Assembly: GCA_025355995.1 (NCBI GenBank)
Contig: JANXYQ010000093.1
Span: 1-55,461 of the forward strand
Direction of reading: 5' to 3'
Length of the DNA stretch: 55,461 bases
Source: Spirochaetaceae bacterium
Lineage (GTDB): Bacteria > Spirochaetota > Spirochaetia > Treponematales > Rectinemataceae
This document shows positions 46,557 to 55,461 of this stretch, in pieces; the stretch's first letter is position 1; each line of letters begins with the position of its first letter. Under the pieces are notes generated by a model that did not search any database, was not told where the DNA came from, and saw nothing but the letters and a program-made list of their open reading frames with translations. A program made the position numbers and the translations under genes.

Positions 46557-48596
46557 TTATTTAAAGCTGATGTAATGCCTCTCGGTTGGGCGATGGGATG
46601 AATTATCCGGCTCATTGGAGATATCAAAATAAACTTCCTTTGCGCCGACAAGGTATTTTTTAATCGTTGAAATTGCTATCCGACCCACAACCCGCGAGGG
46701 TAAATTCTTGTATGAGAGTCCAGGATTCATGAAGCCGTTACCTTTATTGCCGTCCCATATCGTTGCATACGAGCCTCTATCGCCCGAGCGAAAATACTGA
46801 ATGCCGATATTTAGCGAATATTTACTTCCATCCTCGAAAACCAATTGCATGATGACATTATCCTTTATCCCTTTGGGAAAATTCACCTCCGGATTGTCTG
46901 AGGCAAAGTCGATCCGCCAATAGAGGTATTTATCATCTCTACAAAGATAGAATCCAGTAATCGCATATCGTGGATCGTCCATAAATGCGTTCTTTGCGGC
47001 AGGAAAGGGTATGAGCCCCTCCCAAGATTTCGTAGTTCCGTCAATATCTATCTTTCGCTGCGGCAATGTCATGACCATAGAGTCTATAGATGCAGAAACA
47101 GAGCTATTGGCTATTATGTTTTGGCTCTTTTCCCATGATTGCCCTGCTGGCGTTTCTAATTTTAGGGTACAAAACCCAGCGTCCGTATTCCCATCGAAGT
47201 GCTGAGTGCCGTCGCCCGAGTCGTTGAGCGGGGAAAGTGTCTGGCCGTCGAGGGTAACGACGGCGCCTGCCGGAATACTGCTAATCTTTAACCGTCCCTG
47301 TTTCGCCACGAGCGAAGGATGATACTCGAGACGTTTGCCCGCCTCGACCACGACGGTCTCCTCCGTGTCAACGAAGCTCTTCGAGCCCCACCTTGCGTTC
47401 TGCATCCTGACGACATGGGGGCCCACAGCGACGTTCGCGAAGGTATGGGGGAGTAGGATCGGATCGTCGCCGTCGAGGGAAAGGGAGATAGCGGGATCGG
47501 CTTTCGCCTGCGAGTCTGAGAGCGGGTACGTAGCCGTGGCCGACGCCCCGATCGCTCCGGGAGGCGCGTTTGGCGAAATTTTAAGGGAAGCTGCCTGCGC
47601 TTGCTCCATGGCGGCCTTAGCCAGGGCCTGGCTTTGTGCCGCGAGATTCTTCGCGGCTTCGGCCTCGGCTTTGGCCTTCTCCGCTTCCTGCTGCGCCGCC
47701 GCGGTCTTGGCCGATTCTTGCTTGCGTACTTCCTCGGCGGCCTTCGCGAGCTCGGCCTGCTTGGCCGCCTCCGCGACCTTCGCCGCCGCCGCGATCCTAG
47801 TGGCTCGAAGAGCGTCGGAGATGAAGTAGTAATCGACCGAGAGGCTGGCGTTGATCCAGGGGTTTTGGGATCCGCCTGATGCGGACTTGACTTCGCCCGT
47901 AACCTTCTTGAAGAGATCCTCGATCTTGAAGTCGCTATCGATGTATTTGAGCAATGCGGCGGTGAAGATGCCGTTTCGTCCGTTCCCGTCGAGGGCTACG
48001 TCGCCCGGGCTGGTGGAAAACATTATTGCGGAACCTGCGGAGCCGCCGCCCGTCTGGACGATGCTGAGGCCGCGCGTGCCGCCGAGGGATCGCGACATCT
48101 TCTTCGCGAAGGGATTGTCGCGACATGCGTCGAGTATCACGAGGGACACCCCCGCCTTCCCCTGTCCGATGGAATCCGTGACCAGTTGGATGCTGACGGC
48201 GTCTGACTTGATATCGTCGATAGTGTCGATAACCTCTCGTACTGGGATGAGGTAGTTGACGCCATCGACCTGCATGCCATGGCCGGCGTAGTAGAAGAGG
48301 GCATCGGCGCCTTCGTTGGCGGCGAGCGCGTCGCGGAATGCGAAGATCGCCCTGTTCAGTGCCCTTCTGTCGGAGTCGGTGACGAGGCTTACCTTCCAGC
48401 CGACCTTGGAGAGGGCAGCTGCCATATCCGTCGCGTCATTCACAGGATTCTTGAGGGCCGCGTCGCCGGCATAGGTGGAGTTACCCACGATCAAGGCTAG
48501 TCGCGCGCCTTGGGCCTCCACGGTGGTCGTAAGCGCGATGGCAAAGCTGGCGGCGATGGCCAGCTTGAGAATAGTTAATAATCTATTATTCCGCAT
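46557..48596 (-). CDS. Secreted caspase-like (C14) protein with coiled coil, PEGA-like and CBM9-like domains
   Basis: 679 residues. Signal peptide 1-29 (SFAIALTTTVEAQG). The caspase-like domain (about 31-255) starts RLALIVGNSTY and carries the catalytic pair H106 in YYAGHGMQ and C158 in LDACRDNPF. An Ala/Glu/Lys coiled coil follows (about 265-345). Next come PEGA-like modules (about 360-480; LKISSIPAGAVVTLDGQTL), and a C-terminal beta domain (about 510-679) opens DIDGTTKSWEGLIPF, like CBM9-type sugar-binding modules. It is probably an exported protease or regulator. Codon use in the last 200 residues is visibly more AT-rich than the rest, suggesting that this part was acquired separately. Confidence 0.82.
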   Translation of the reverse strand: MRNNRLLTILKLAIAASFAIALTTTVEAQGARLALIVGNSTYAGDAALKNPVNDATDMAAALSKVGWKVSLVTDSDRRALNRAIFAFRDALAANEGADALFYYAGHGMQVDGVNYLIPVREVIDTIDDIKSDAVSIQLVTDSIGQGKAGVSLVILDACRDNPFAKKMSRSLGGTRGLSIVQTGGGSAGSAIMFSTSPGDVALDGNGRNGIFTAALLKYIDSDFKIEDLFKKVTGEVKSASGGSQNPWINASLSVDYYFISDALRATRIAAAAKVAEAAKQAELAKAAEEVRKQESAKTAAAQQEAEKAKAEAEAAKNLAAQSQALAKAAMEQAQAASLKISPNAPPGAIGASATATYPLSDSQAKADPAISLSLDGDDPILLPHTFANVAVGPHVVRMQNARWGSKSFVDTEETVVVEAGKRLEYHPSLVAKQGRLKISSIPAGAVVTLDGQTLSPLNDSGDGTQHFDGNTDAGFCTLKLETPAGQSWEKSQNIIANSSVSASIDSMVMTLPQRKIDIDGTTKSWEGLIPFPAAKNAFMDDPRYAITGFYLCRDDKYLYWRIDFASDNPEVNFPKGIKDNVIMQLVFEDGSKYSLNIGIQYFRSGDRGSYATIWDGNKGNGFMNPGLSYKNLPSRVVGRIAISTIKKYLVGAKEVYFDISNEPDNSSHRPTERHYISFK

Positions 48597-48841
48597 GAAT
48601 GTCCTCCGAGGCTATTCGATAAAAATCGACATTTCCCATATGAATCCTGGAATCCCGGTATTTCCGGAATCCAAGCATCCTTTGTCACCATTCTACCTTC
48701 TCCAGTTTTCCCGTCAAGGTTCCAAACCAGGCTAAAATCGTTTCCTCGTTACTCAAAGCCGCAGAAACGCATACGTTCTGACACCTCGTAGCCAAAAAGG
48801 CGACAGGTCTTCCTTCCATCATTGTTTTCCGAGCTGTCTTC

Positions 48842-50057
48842 CTACGCCGTATCGGCGATGCCCGCGCCAATCCGTCCTATCCTAACGAGAATGGCTCCGA
48901 AGAGTTCTCGCGATACAGCGACCTCGGCCATCTGGAATATCGTGTATCGAGCATGGCATACCACCTTGGCGCCGATCTTGCTGAGCTTCCCCCGAAGTGT
49001 CGTCATTGACCACTGTCTGATCGGCTTGGGCAGCGCCAGTCGGCGAAGGAAGTTCCTAAGGTTGTACGCCAGGGCGAACAGCTGGAGCCGCACCGCCTTG
49101 TCGGCGAAGTCGTGGCAGGACAGGCGCGTCCACTTCACCGCGGACTTCCCTTCCTTGATCCATTGCTCCGCCGTCCCTCGCAGGTTGTAGAAATGGACGA
49201 CATTCTTCGCCCGCATGCCGAGGTTCATGACGATGAAGCCGACTCGGGGAAAAAGCTCCCCGCGATGCCACTCAACCTTCGCAATCACTCGCCGTGCGAG
49301 ATTCCAGCACGCTGCTTGGTACAGAAAGTCATGATAGCGAACAATCGGAGCCTTCGGTGGCCGGCCAGCCGGACGAGTCATAAGATGCTCAATCTCTCGC
49401 CACAGAATATCGTTCGCGGGAAGGCGGATGGCGTACCCATAGCTCTCGGACTCGGGATATTCATAGATGTTCGGGTTGGCGAAGGCGGCGTCTCCACGGA
49501 AGAACCGTGGGATCTCAAGGTAACGGTAGCGCGCAACGATGGGCTCGAGTACCGTCTTCCAATCCTTCGCGCTGTGGACATTTCCATCCCGAAGCATGGC
49601 TCCTTCGAGGTCCCCAAATTGGTTGAAGCAAAAGAGCGGATGATAGCAGGTGCAGCCGAAATGGCCGTTGTATTCCGAGCCTTCCTGCCGCCCGTGGGTC
49701 TCGCTCACCGAGCTGTCCATGTCCAGCACGATCCGTATGAGCTTCAGAGTCTTCCTAACACGATCGATCTATTCCCCCGAAAGTCGTACAAGCGCCGCTT
49801 GGTTCTCCTTCGTCGTAAGGACCCCGGTCTCGAACCTGCCCACCCGACTTGTCGATGACGCCGTATGCTCGACTGCGCGGCCGCCCACGATCTGTTGCGT
49901 GGCAGGATCGACGGCGAGACGGCCGGCATCGTTGGTGTCCTCGTAGCCAGCGAGGCGCGAGAAGACCGGCATCCGAGATGAGGGACGCGCCCTTGAACGC
50001 GAGGCGCACAGAAGGGCTAAATTGCATTCGAATCGTTGCTTTTCGGCCTTCACCCAT
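48842..50057 (-). mobile_element. Degenerate IS1380-family transposase
   Basis: From ATG 50057 the N-terminus reads MQFSPSVRLAFKGASLISDA; then the frame changes and about 50 residues usually present are missing before RLAGYEDTNDAGRLAVDP. An in-frame TAG (49771-49769) replaces the Trp expected in LSGEWIDR. The rest is intact to 48842 with DDE-family features: VLDMDSSVSETHG, YNGHFGCTCYHPLFCFNQFG, RFFRGDAAFANP and LFALAYNLRNFLRRLALP. At least two independent lesions make it inactive. I could not define terminal inverted repeats; flanks at about 48690 and 50070 share only TTCTCCnGTTTT in direct orientation. Confidence 0.85.
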
Positions 50058-50287
50058 TGGGTTCTCCGGTTTTTCGCTAAAACTTATACGTTATCCATTC
50101 AGGGACAAATAATTATAGCACATCATGCCGCACCAGGAACGTTTTCATCCGGGAAATCCCGGCTCATGTCATGGCGCTGTTTTTTTCGAGATTCGCGATT
50201 TCAAGAGGCCGATTGAGCTTCTCCTATATGGTTCAGTTCGCTTTTTTCAGGAGCGAAACAATTCGCCGCGGCAAATGAGCCGTCATC

Positions 50288-50790
50288 TCAGGTGCTCAGG
50301 CTTTTTTCATATATATCATGCATGCATACCTTCCCCATAAATGCGCAGTCTTCCTTCCCTATGATCTTGAATCCGAATCTTTCGAGGAGATTTTTACAGC
50401 TCTTGTTTTCTACGAAAGCAACCGCCTATTTCGTAGCGACCTTCATTTCGAGCCTGGCAAAATCGATTAATGCCTCGACCGCCTCTGACATATAGCCTTT
50501 TCTGGTGTATTCTTCCATAAGCTCAAAACCGATTTCGACTTCGTTCTTGTCTCTGTCCCAAATATGAAAGCCGCAGGTTCCCATTTTTTTAGTGCTGCCC
50601 TTGTCGATCAAGATCCATCGATTCTGGTCCTGTGGATCTTTACTATTATAGAATGCGATCAAGGCTTCCGATTCCTGGATGTCTTGCATCGGCTCTTGGT
50701 CGAATAGGTATCGATTGATAAAATCGTTCTGGAATTCTTCAAACTGCGTATAGCGCGGTAGAAGAATGGATACCGGACGACTTCCTTCCT
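50288..50790 (-). pseudogene. GNAT (RimJ/RimL-type) acetyltransferase, broken
   Basis: The reading frame gives YTQFEEFQNDFINRYLF, NRWILIDKGSTKKMGTCGFH and EVEIGFELMEEYTRKGYMSE, the acetyl-CoA-binding core of RimJ/RimL-type GNATs. It then meets TAG at 50428-50426, after which the same frame continues as AVAFVENKSCKNLLERFGFK to TGA at 50290-50288. The N-terminal 15-20 residues and any start codon are missing; the frame runs into the upstream membrane-protein remnant. Codons are more AT-rich than in the neighbours, suggesting foreign origin. Confidence 0.7.
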
Positions 50791-51472
50791 CTATCCTTTT
50801 CCCGCGTTCTTCGCGTCTCCACGGCGAACTCCTTCTACGTCCGATGCCGACGCCGTGGAAGCCGTCCTGAAAAAGCCCGCTATCATGACCGAGGCCCGAC
50901 GAACAGTGACGAAGGCCGCGCCGAAGGGACAGAAACCAGAGCATAAGGTCATCAAGGAGAGTTCGTACGAGAGGATGATGCCGATCGCCACGAAGGAAGG
51001 GAAGAGCCAGCCCCGCAGGCCGAGGGCGAGCGATATTCCGAACAGGACGAGGAAGGTCGCGATGAAGGCCCAACCGAGCAGCTTCATCCCCTTTTTCCCG
51101 CGAAGCGGCGCGGACGAACAGCGCGCTGCCCATCGTCACGGGCACCGCCGTCGACGCGAGGAGCCTGAGCGTGGCCCCGGTCGTCGGGGCGCCGCCCAGG
51201 GACGCGGCGACCAGGCAGGTACCGATGAAAAGAGGCAGCCCTATCGCGAAAAGCCCGGCATTGAAGGCCCGCGTTCGCGCGACTATCCCGCGCAGGCTCT
51301 CGCTCGGTTGCTTTTCCCGCGGCGCCAGTCGAGCGATCGCGCTCGCGGTGGACGCCGCGTAGAACACGAAGCACTCCGGAGAGGGCCCCTGGCTCGTCTG
51401 GTCCGCCGTCTTCTGCTCTACCGAAACCATTGGAGCCCCCGCCTCCTGATTCTCCGCGAAGGCCGTTTTCAC
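50791..51472 (-). pseudogene. Frameshifted multi-helix membrane protein
   Basis: From a GTG at 51472 (AAGGAG 7 nt upstream) the frame encodes helices AFNAGLFAIGLPLFIGTCLV and LLASTAVPVTMGSALFVRA. At the run gggaaaaagggg near 51090-51100 the hydrophobic pattern passes to another frame (MKLLGWAFIATFLVLFGISL, LFPSFVAIGIILSYELSL) that ends at 50791. No family recognised. The homopolymer position makes either a true mutation or an assembly slip possible. It follows the DUF6326-like gene by 16 bp. Confidence 0.6.
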
Positions 51473-51488
51473 GGATTTTCTCCTTGGT

Positions 51489-51901
51489 TTAGCGTTTTTC
51501 CGCGGGCCGGGGCCATTTCCATGACCACCAGATGACGACGAGCATGCAGGCGACCTCTACCGCCGCGAAAAAATAGCAATGCAGGTAGGCAGAACCGCCG
51601 CCAACGACGAAGCCGATAGTGATGACGCTCGCCACGATATTGGCGAGGCGATTCGCCTTGCGTCCTAGGACTCGAGATAGAAGGATCATGGCGATCGGAA
51701 TTTCGAGCAGCGCCGCGAAGGCTAAAAGTATTCCTTGCGTGATGTCGACCCCGCCCACAGCCCCGTCACGATATCCCCAAGATATCCAGGCACCATGAGC
51801 GCCAGGATATCCGCGAAGATCATGTCGAGCATCACGACGATCCAGAGCGTGGATAGCCTCAACCTCAAATTAGTCCCAGCGACTCGACCATTCTCTTCCA
51901 T
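51489..51901 (-). pseudogene. DUF6326-like membrane protein with frameshift
   Basis: The first frame (ATG 51901) gives LRLSTLWIVVMLDMIFADIL and MVPGYLGDIVTG; the second gives VDITQGILLAFAALLEIPIA, LSRVLGRKANRLANIVASV and ends PRPAEKR at 51489. Together they make the four-helix DUF6326 pattern of about 135 residues. The slip is in the G run near 51760 (gacggggctg): one extra G would restore the frame. A site matching the MarR operator lies 15 bp upstream of the ATG. Confidence 0.7.
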
Positions 51902-51915
51902 ACATATCTCATTTG

Positions 51916-51934
51916 TTATCCTGGTTAACTATAA
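51916..51934. promoter_or_regulatory. Likely MarR operator before the DUF6326-like gene
   Basis: TTATCCTGGTTAACTATAA lies between the DUF6326-like start and the MarR stop. It matches TAATCCAGGTTGACCATAA at 52424-52442 at 15 of 19 positions, in the same orientation. The core GGTTRAC is partly palindromic. Confidence 0.6.
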
Positions 51935-51973
51935 ACGATAACTCTTTGGCGGCGGGATACGCCGAAGTCGAAC

Positions 51974-52414
51974 CTAGTCTTGCCTTAAATCGTCAATGAG
52001 CTCGACTAGAAATCGGGATATCACCTCCGCCTCGGTCGGGTCGAGGCGAGCCTCGATGCCTTGCAGCGGTCCGAAGGTAGTTTCCTGGAATGCCCCATGT
52101 CCCCGGATCGCGCGCTTTCCCCTCGAGGTTGCATGGAAGAGGACGTCTTTCGCATTGTCCCCGGACCTTGTCTTTTCGATGCAATCCACGGCGATCAATT
52201 TCTTCACGAATTTTGAGGCCGCGCTCTTCGAAACCTCGAGCTTACCCGCGAGGGTCGTAAGGTTTACGGAAGGATTCTCGCCGATGCAGACAAGAGTATG
52301 TATTTCCGATCCAAAGAAGAGCCTGCCTGTCCCGTAGTCCCGCGGCTCTTGCTCAAGCCTGGTCAATTCCCTGTGCGCGCCATAGATCATCTGCAATAGG
52401 GGGCCATCGATCAT
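51974..52414 (-). CDS. MarR-family transcriptional regulator
   Basis: 146 residues. The winged helix-turn-helix includes NLTTLAGKLEVSKSAASKFVKKLIAVDCIEK (about 50-80) and the wing residues up to VLFHATSRGKRAI; long dimerisation helices lie at both ends (TRLEQEP, VISRFLVELIDDLRQD). A matching pair of operator-like sites lies just before its own start and before the DUF6326-like gene downstream, so it probably represses itself and that gene. Those targets are now damaged. Confidence 0.88.
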   Translation of the reverse strand: MIDGPLLQMIYGAHRELTRLEQEPRDYGTGRLFFGSEIHTLVCIGENPSVNLTTLAGKLEVSKSAASKFVKKLIAVDCIEKTRSGDNAKDVLFHATSRGKRAIRGHGAFQETTFGPLQGIEARLDPTEAEVISRFLVELIDDLRQD

Positions 52415-52423
52415 AATTTATTG

Positions 52424-52442
52424 TAATCCAGGTTGACCATAA
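52424..52442. promoter_or_regulatory. Likely MarR autoregulatory operator
   Basis: TAATCCAGGTTGACCATAA lies 10 bp upstream of the MarR start, at the position expected for the core promoter. It pairs with the site at 51916-51934. Confidence 0.6.
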
Positions 52443-52482
52443 TCAAGCCCAATCCGCAAGCGCTTGGGCAGCGGCAGGCGGC

Positions 52483-53295
52483 TCAGCCGCTGGCGCTCGA
52501 GTACTCCCGCAGGCCCCGCGTCCAGGCGAGCCTCGAGACGGCGATGAACACGACGGGCGCGAGGATCCCCCAGAGGACCTGCGCCCCGCTCATCCTCCCG
52601 AGGGCGAAGAGCGAGGGGAAGCTCGTGATCACGAACATCGGGACGACGTAGGACCCGATGGCCTGCCCGAGCTTGTCGTAGACTACCATCGGGACGTTGT
52701 TGAAATCCCAGAACGAGTCGCTGATGCCGGCTATCGCGCGGGCGTTGACGATCCTGAAGACGAGGGACTGGGGTATCAGGTAGAGGGCGTAGCCCACTGC
52801 CGAGCCGCAGAGCAGGAAGAAGACGTAGCCGAGCAGCCTCCACGCCTCGAAGGGGCCGGAGAGGCGCGACAGCCCCACGACGGTCATGGCTACCCCCGCG
52901 ACCGTGTCGACGAGGAAGATGCCGATGTCGCATCGCCTCAGGGTAGCCATGAACTGGAGCGATACGGGCTTGGTCAGGAGGGTGTCGAAGGAGCCGTCCC
53001 TCACGAGGGTCGAGAGCTGGAAGAAATTCATCATGTAGAGGCCGGCGTAGAAGCCGGTCGCGGTGACGAAGGTGCCGATGAACACCAGCATCTCGTCGGG
53101 GGAGAAGCCCGCTATCTTCCTGCCCGAGCTGAAGGCCACGACCACGTAGAGGATCTTGACGACCAGGTAGCCGAGCTCCATGAGGATGCCGGTCACGAAA
53201 TTCGCGCGGTACTCCATCTGGCTCATGACGTTCATCCGCACGAGTGCCAGGTAGACGCGGAAATGCTTTCTTATCTCGCGCAACGCGTTCTTCAT
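52483..53295 (-). CDS. ABC-2 exporter permease (COG3694 type)
   Basis: 270 residues, six helices after a short cytoplasmic N-terminus (FRVYLALVRMNVMSQMEYRA). The family segment RDGSFDTLLTKPVSLQF is present. It is one of two non-identical permeases that pair with the ATPase at 54158. It starts 3 bp after the other permease. The substrate is unknown; this three-gene exporter type occurs widely without an assigned cargo. Confidence 0.88.
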   Translation of the reverse strand: MKNALREIRKHFRVYLALVRMNVMSQMEYRANFVTGILMELGYLVVKILYVVVAFSSGRKIAGFSPDEMLVFIGTFVTATGFYAGLYMMNFFQLSTLVRDGSFDTLLTKPVSLQFMATLRRCDIGIFLVDTVAGVAMTVVGLSRLSGPFEAWRLLGYVFFLLCGSAVGYALYLIPQSLVFRIVNARAIAGISDSFWDFNNVPMVVYDKLGQAIGSYVVPMFVITSFPSLFALGRMSGAQVLWGILAPVVFIAVSRLAWTRGLREYSSASG

Positions 53296-53298
53296 CGC

Positions 53299-54165
53299 CT
53301 AACTCCCCACCGCGACGAAGCGCTTGACGCCGACTCCCCAGAGCAGGCGCGCGAGGACGTAGAGGGCCGCCGACCAGGCGGCCGCGAGGGCGAGGCCCGC
53401 GGCGAGCTCCCTCCCGGCGACCCGGCCGCAGAGGACCTCGGTCGGGAACTGGATCGTGAAGCGGAAGGGCAGGGCCTTCAGCGCCGACTCTACGCCGGGG
53501 CCGAAAACCGAGAGCGGAAACACCCCTCCGCTCGCCGTGATGATGACTATCCTCGCCGCCTCGAAGAGGAAGCCGATCTCCGTGAGCCAGAAGCCGAGGA
53601 GGCCCACGCACCAGAAGACCAGGAAGTTGAGGGCGAAGGCGAGGACGAGGGCCGCGACGAAGCCGAGCGCGGCGGCGATCCCCCCCGAGAAGCCCGTCGC
53701 GGCCGCGAGCGCGGCGAGCGCGGCCGCGAGGGCGACGCCCATGAAGGCGGCCTCTGCGGATTTGGCGCCGGCGAACTGGGCGAGGCGGAGGCCGAAGTAG
53801 TCGATGGGCTTGACGAGGAAGCGGTCGAGGCCACCCGTCCTGATGTCGTCGTTTAGGTCGTACTCGAAGCCGGTGCGGACTAGCCGCGACACGATGTTGG
53901 CCACGACGACGTAGCCCAGCATCTGGACGTAGGTGAAGCCGAAGAGCGTGTCGCTGCCCGAGCCGGGGACGTAGAGGCAGGACCAGAGCGCGGTTTGAAT
54001 GGCGACGGGCGCGACCGCCCCGAGCAGGGAGAAGATGAAATTGGCGCGGTACTCCAGCGCGCCCCTAAGGCCCAGGGAGAAGGACTCCAAGTACTTGGCC
54101 GCGACCTTCGGTCGCGAGCCGACCCTCGGTCGCGAGCCGACCCTCGGCCGCGACGGCTCAGCCAT
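53299..54165 (-). CDS. ABC-2 exporter permease (COG4587 type) with N-terminal tandem repeat
   Basis: 288 residues, six helices, with SLGLRGALEYRANFIFSLLG at the start of the fold and DDIRTGGLDRFLVKPIDYFG as the counterpart of the partner permease motif. Residues about 5-21 are a tandem PRVGSR repeat (PRVGSRPRVGSRPKVA) coded by an 18-bp unit repeated about 2.5 times at 54106-54150; this is absent from ordinary family members and may vary in copy number. The start overlaps the ATPase stop by 8 bp. Confidence 0.88.
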   Translation of the reverse strand: MAEPSRPRVGSRPRVGSRPKVAAKYLESFSLGLRGALEYRANFIFSLLGAVAPVAIQTALWSCLYVPGSGSDTLFGFTYVQMLGYVVVANIVSRLVRTGFEYDLNDDIRTGGLDRFLVKPIDYFGLRLAQFAGAKSAEAAFMGVALAAALAALAAATGFSGGIAAALGFVAALVLAFALNFLVFWCVGLLGFWLTEIGFLFEAARIVIITASGGVFPLSVFGPGVESALKALPFRFTIQFPTEVLCGRVAGRELAAGLALAAAWSAALYVLARLLWGVGVKRFVAVGS

Positions 54166-55165
54166 GGCCGGCCCCGGCTCGGAACAACCGCGCTATCCCC
54201 TCCTCGAGGGGGACTTCCTCGATCGTCAGGTCGGCCACGGGCAGCTCGCCGAGGGCGCGGCGGGAGAAATCGCGGACCTGGGACCGGTCGACGTCGAAGG
54301 TCGCCTCGAGGAGGCCGGGGTCGCCGAGCGCCGCGGCATCTGCGCGGAGCCCGGCGTAGGCCTCGAGCTCGCCCTTCGCGACGGGGCTCGAGAAGATGAG
54401 CCTCACGACCTTGCGCTCGGCGAGCGTCGCGTTCACGCCCGAGAGCGCGCCGTCGTAGACGATCTCCCCGCTATTGATGAGGACGACCCTCTCGCACAGC
54501 TCCTGGATATCGGACAGGTAATGGCTCGTGAGCATGACCGTCGTGCCGTGGCGCTCGTTGAGGGTCCGTATCAGCTCGCGGATCGCGCGCTGGGAGAGCA
54601 GGTCGAGGCCGATGGTCGGCTCGTCGAGGAAGAGGACCGCGGGCCTGTGGAGCAGCGCGGCGGTTATCTCCATCTTCATGCGCTCGCCGAGGGAGAGCCT
54701 CCGCACCTGCACGCCCAGGAGCTCCTTGACGCCGAAGAGCTCGACGAGCTCGCCCAGGGTGCGCTCGTAGTCCTTCCTGTCGATCTCGTAGATCGCCCGG
54801 TTGAGGTTGAAGGACTCGAGGGCGGGCAGGTCGGGCCAGAGCTGGCTGCGCTGTCCCATCACGATGGAGATGCGCATCCGGAAATCTTTCTTTCGCAGCC
54901 AGGGCACGTGGCCGAGAACGGTCGCCGTGCCCGAGCTGGGGTGCATTATCCCGGAGAGCATCTTGAGGGTGGTGGTCTTGCCCGCGCCGTTGGGGCCCAG
55001 GAAGCCGACCATCTCGCCCTCGCGGACGCCGAAGGAGACGCCGCGCACGGCCTCCCGGACGAGCTTCTTGCGCGACACCAGGTTGCGCAGGGAGCCCGAC
55101 AGCCCCTCGGCCTTCTCGTAGTAGGAAAAATGGCGCGTTAGTCCCTTTACTTCGATCGTTTCCAT
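54158..55165 (-). CDS. ABC-2 exporter ATPase (COG4586 type)
   Basis: 335 residues from the ATG at 55165, where family similarity begins (METIEVKGLTRHFSYYEKAE). Walker A is GPNGAGKTT (about 59-67), signature LSLGERMKMEI, Walker B AVLFLDEPTIGLD and the H loop TSHYLSD. The C-terminal 80 residues are the regulatory extension usual for this group. It powers the two permeases encoded downstream. It begins 20 bp after the preceding gene's stop. Confidence 0.93.
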   Translation of the reverse strand: METIEVKGLTRHFSYYEKAEGLSGSLRNLVSRKKLVREAVRGVSFGVREGEMVGFLGPNGAGKTTTLKMLSGIMHPSSGTATVLGHVPWLRKKDFRMRISIVMGQRSQLWPDLPALESFNLNRAIYEIDRKDYERTLGELVELFGVKELLGVQVRRLSLGERMKMEITAALLHRPAVLFLDEPTIGLDLLSQRAIRELIRTLNERHGTTVMLTSHYLSDIQELCERVVLINSGEIVYDGALSGVNATLAERKVVRLIFSSPVAKGELEAYAGLRADAAALGDPGLLEATFDVDRSQVRDFSRRALGELPVADLTIEEVPLEEGIARLFRAGAGHG

Positions 55166-55184
55166 GGTTGGCTCGGGGAGTACC

Positions 55185-55461
55185 CTAACCCAGCCGCGGG
55201 AAGGCGGCAAGGGGGTCGGCTCCGAGCGCCCCGCACCGCAGCGTCGCGTCCCTCACTATCGTCACCCGCGCGCCCCGTATCGCGCCCGACTCGCCCTCGG
55301 CCATCGCGGAGCGCCCGGCCATCGAGGCATCGCTCAGCACCCGGGCTCCGACCCTGAGCGGCCGGATGTCGAGCCGCAGGCCCCCGGCGAAGGGATCGCC
55401 GGCCAGCCGCAGGAGGTCGATGTCCCAGCCCTCGCCGTTGCAGAAGTTGTCGGCGCCGCGC
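55185..55461 (-). CDS. 3' end of an unrecognised gene
   Basis: The last 91 codons are visible before the right edge, ending in TAG at 55187-55185. The stretch includes NGEGWDIDLLRLAGDPFAGG, LRLDIRPLRVGARVLSDAS and RGARVTIVRDATLRCGALG. No motif is recognised. It is 20 bp upstream of the ABC exporter ATPase and reads the same way, so it may belong to that operon. Confidence 0.5.
   Translation of the reverse strand, partial: RGADNFCNGEGWDIDLLRLAGDPFAGGLRLDIRPLRVGARVLSDASMAGRSAMAEGESGAIRGARVTIVRDATLRCGALGADPLAAFPRLG

Noticed and set aside
48690-50085. TTCTCCnGTTTT on both sides of the IS1380 remnant as terminal repeats
   Set aside because: The copies are in direct, not inverted, orientation and short; transposon ends should be inverted.

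Overview
The window looks like chromosomal DNA of a GC-rich, motile, diderm anaerobe or facultative anaerobe. A spirochaete is my best guess, from the gene mix (chemoreceptor, HD-GYP and GGDEF proteins, a uroporphyrinogen-decarboxylase-family protein beside glycosidases, COG3694/4587/4586-type ABC exporter), but nothing here proves the phylum. Most starts are preceded by strong GGAGG-type ribosome binding sites.

Region 1 (1-15.9 kb) is a copper and thiol-redox island. It holds a left-pointing operon (rhodanese, Met-rich secreted protein, HtrA protease cut by the window edge), a chemoreceptor coupled to an HD-GYP phosphodiesterase, a right-pointing operon (methyltransferase, exported thioredoxin, CcdA), an adenylate/guanylate cyclase, and a left-pointing copper operon (HMA/SafE-like/double-cupredoxin fusion, small membrane protein, CopA, CopZ, lipoprotein). 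All three metal/redox operons carry the same tandem 11-bp box at the same distance from a -10 element, so I infer one OmpR-type response regulator controls them. The right edge of this region is the 3' half of a tRNA-Pro(CGG) gene followed by its terminator, as expected for an integrated island.

Region 2 (16-25.3 kb) is a carbohydrate/phenolic ester region: a ribose-type ABC importer, XapX protein and esterase, a divergent LacI regulator, and a secreted subtype B tannase. A shared 16-bp LacI-type palindrome links the transporter and tannase promoters. A PAS-GAF-GGDEF protein follows.

Region 3 (25.3-34.8 kb) is a Kdp potassium system: kdpD-kdpE to the left, kdpFABC to the right, then a kinase-less KdpD-like protein. 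A likely KdpE box upstream of kdpF is repeated just after the kdpE stop, in front of a broken gene fragment.

Region 4 (34.8-52.4 kb) is mixed and eroded. Intact genes include a DUF4386 protein with a divergent TetR, YaeQ, an MFS transporter, a TlpA thioredoxin, a UroD-family protein, GH30 and GH1 glycosidases, a caspase-like protein and MarR. Between them lie broken genes: PQQ-like lipoprotein, tRNA-dihydrouridine synthase, BlaI-type repressor, IS1380 transposase, GNAT acetyltransferase and two membrane proteins. Several breaks fall in homopolymer runs, so assembly error must be considered for those.

Region 5 (52.4-55.5 kb) is an intact three-gene ABC-2 exporter operon and the 3' end of an unrecognised gene.
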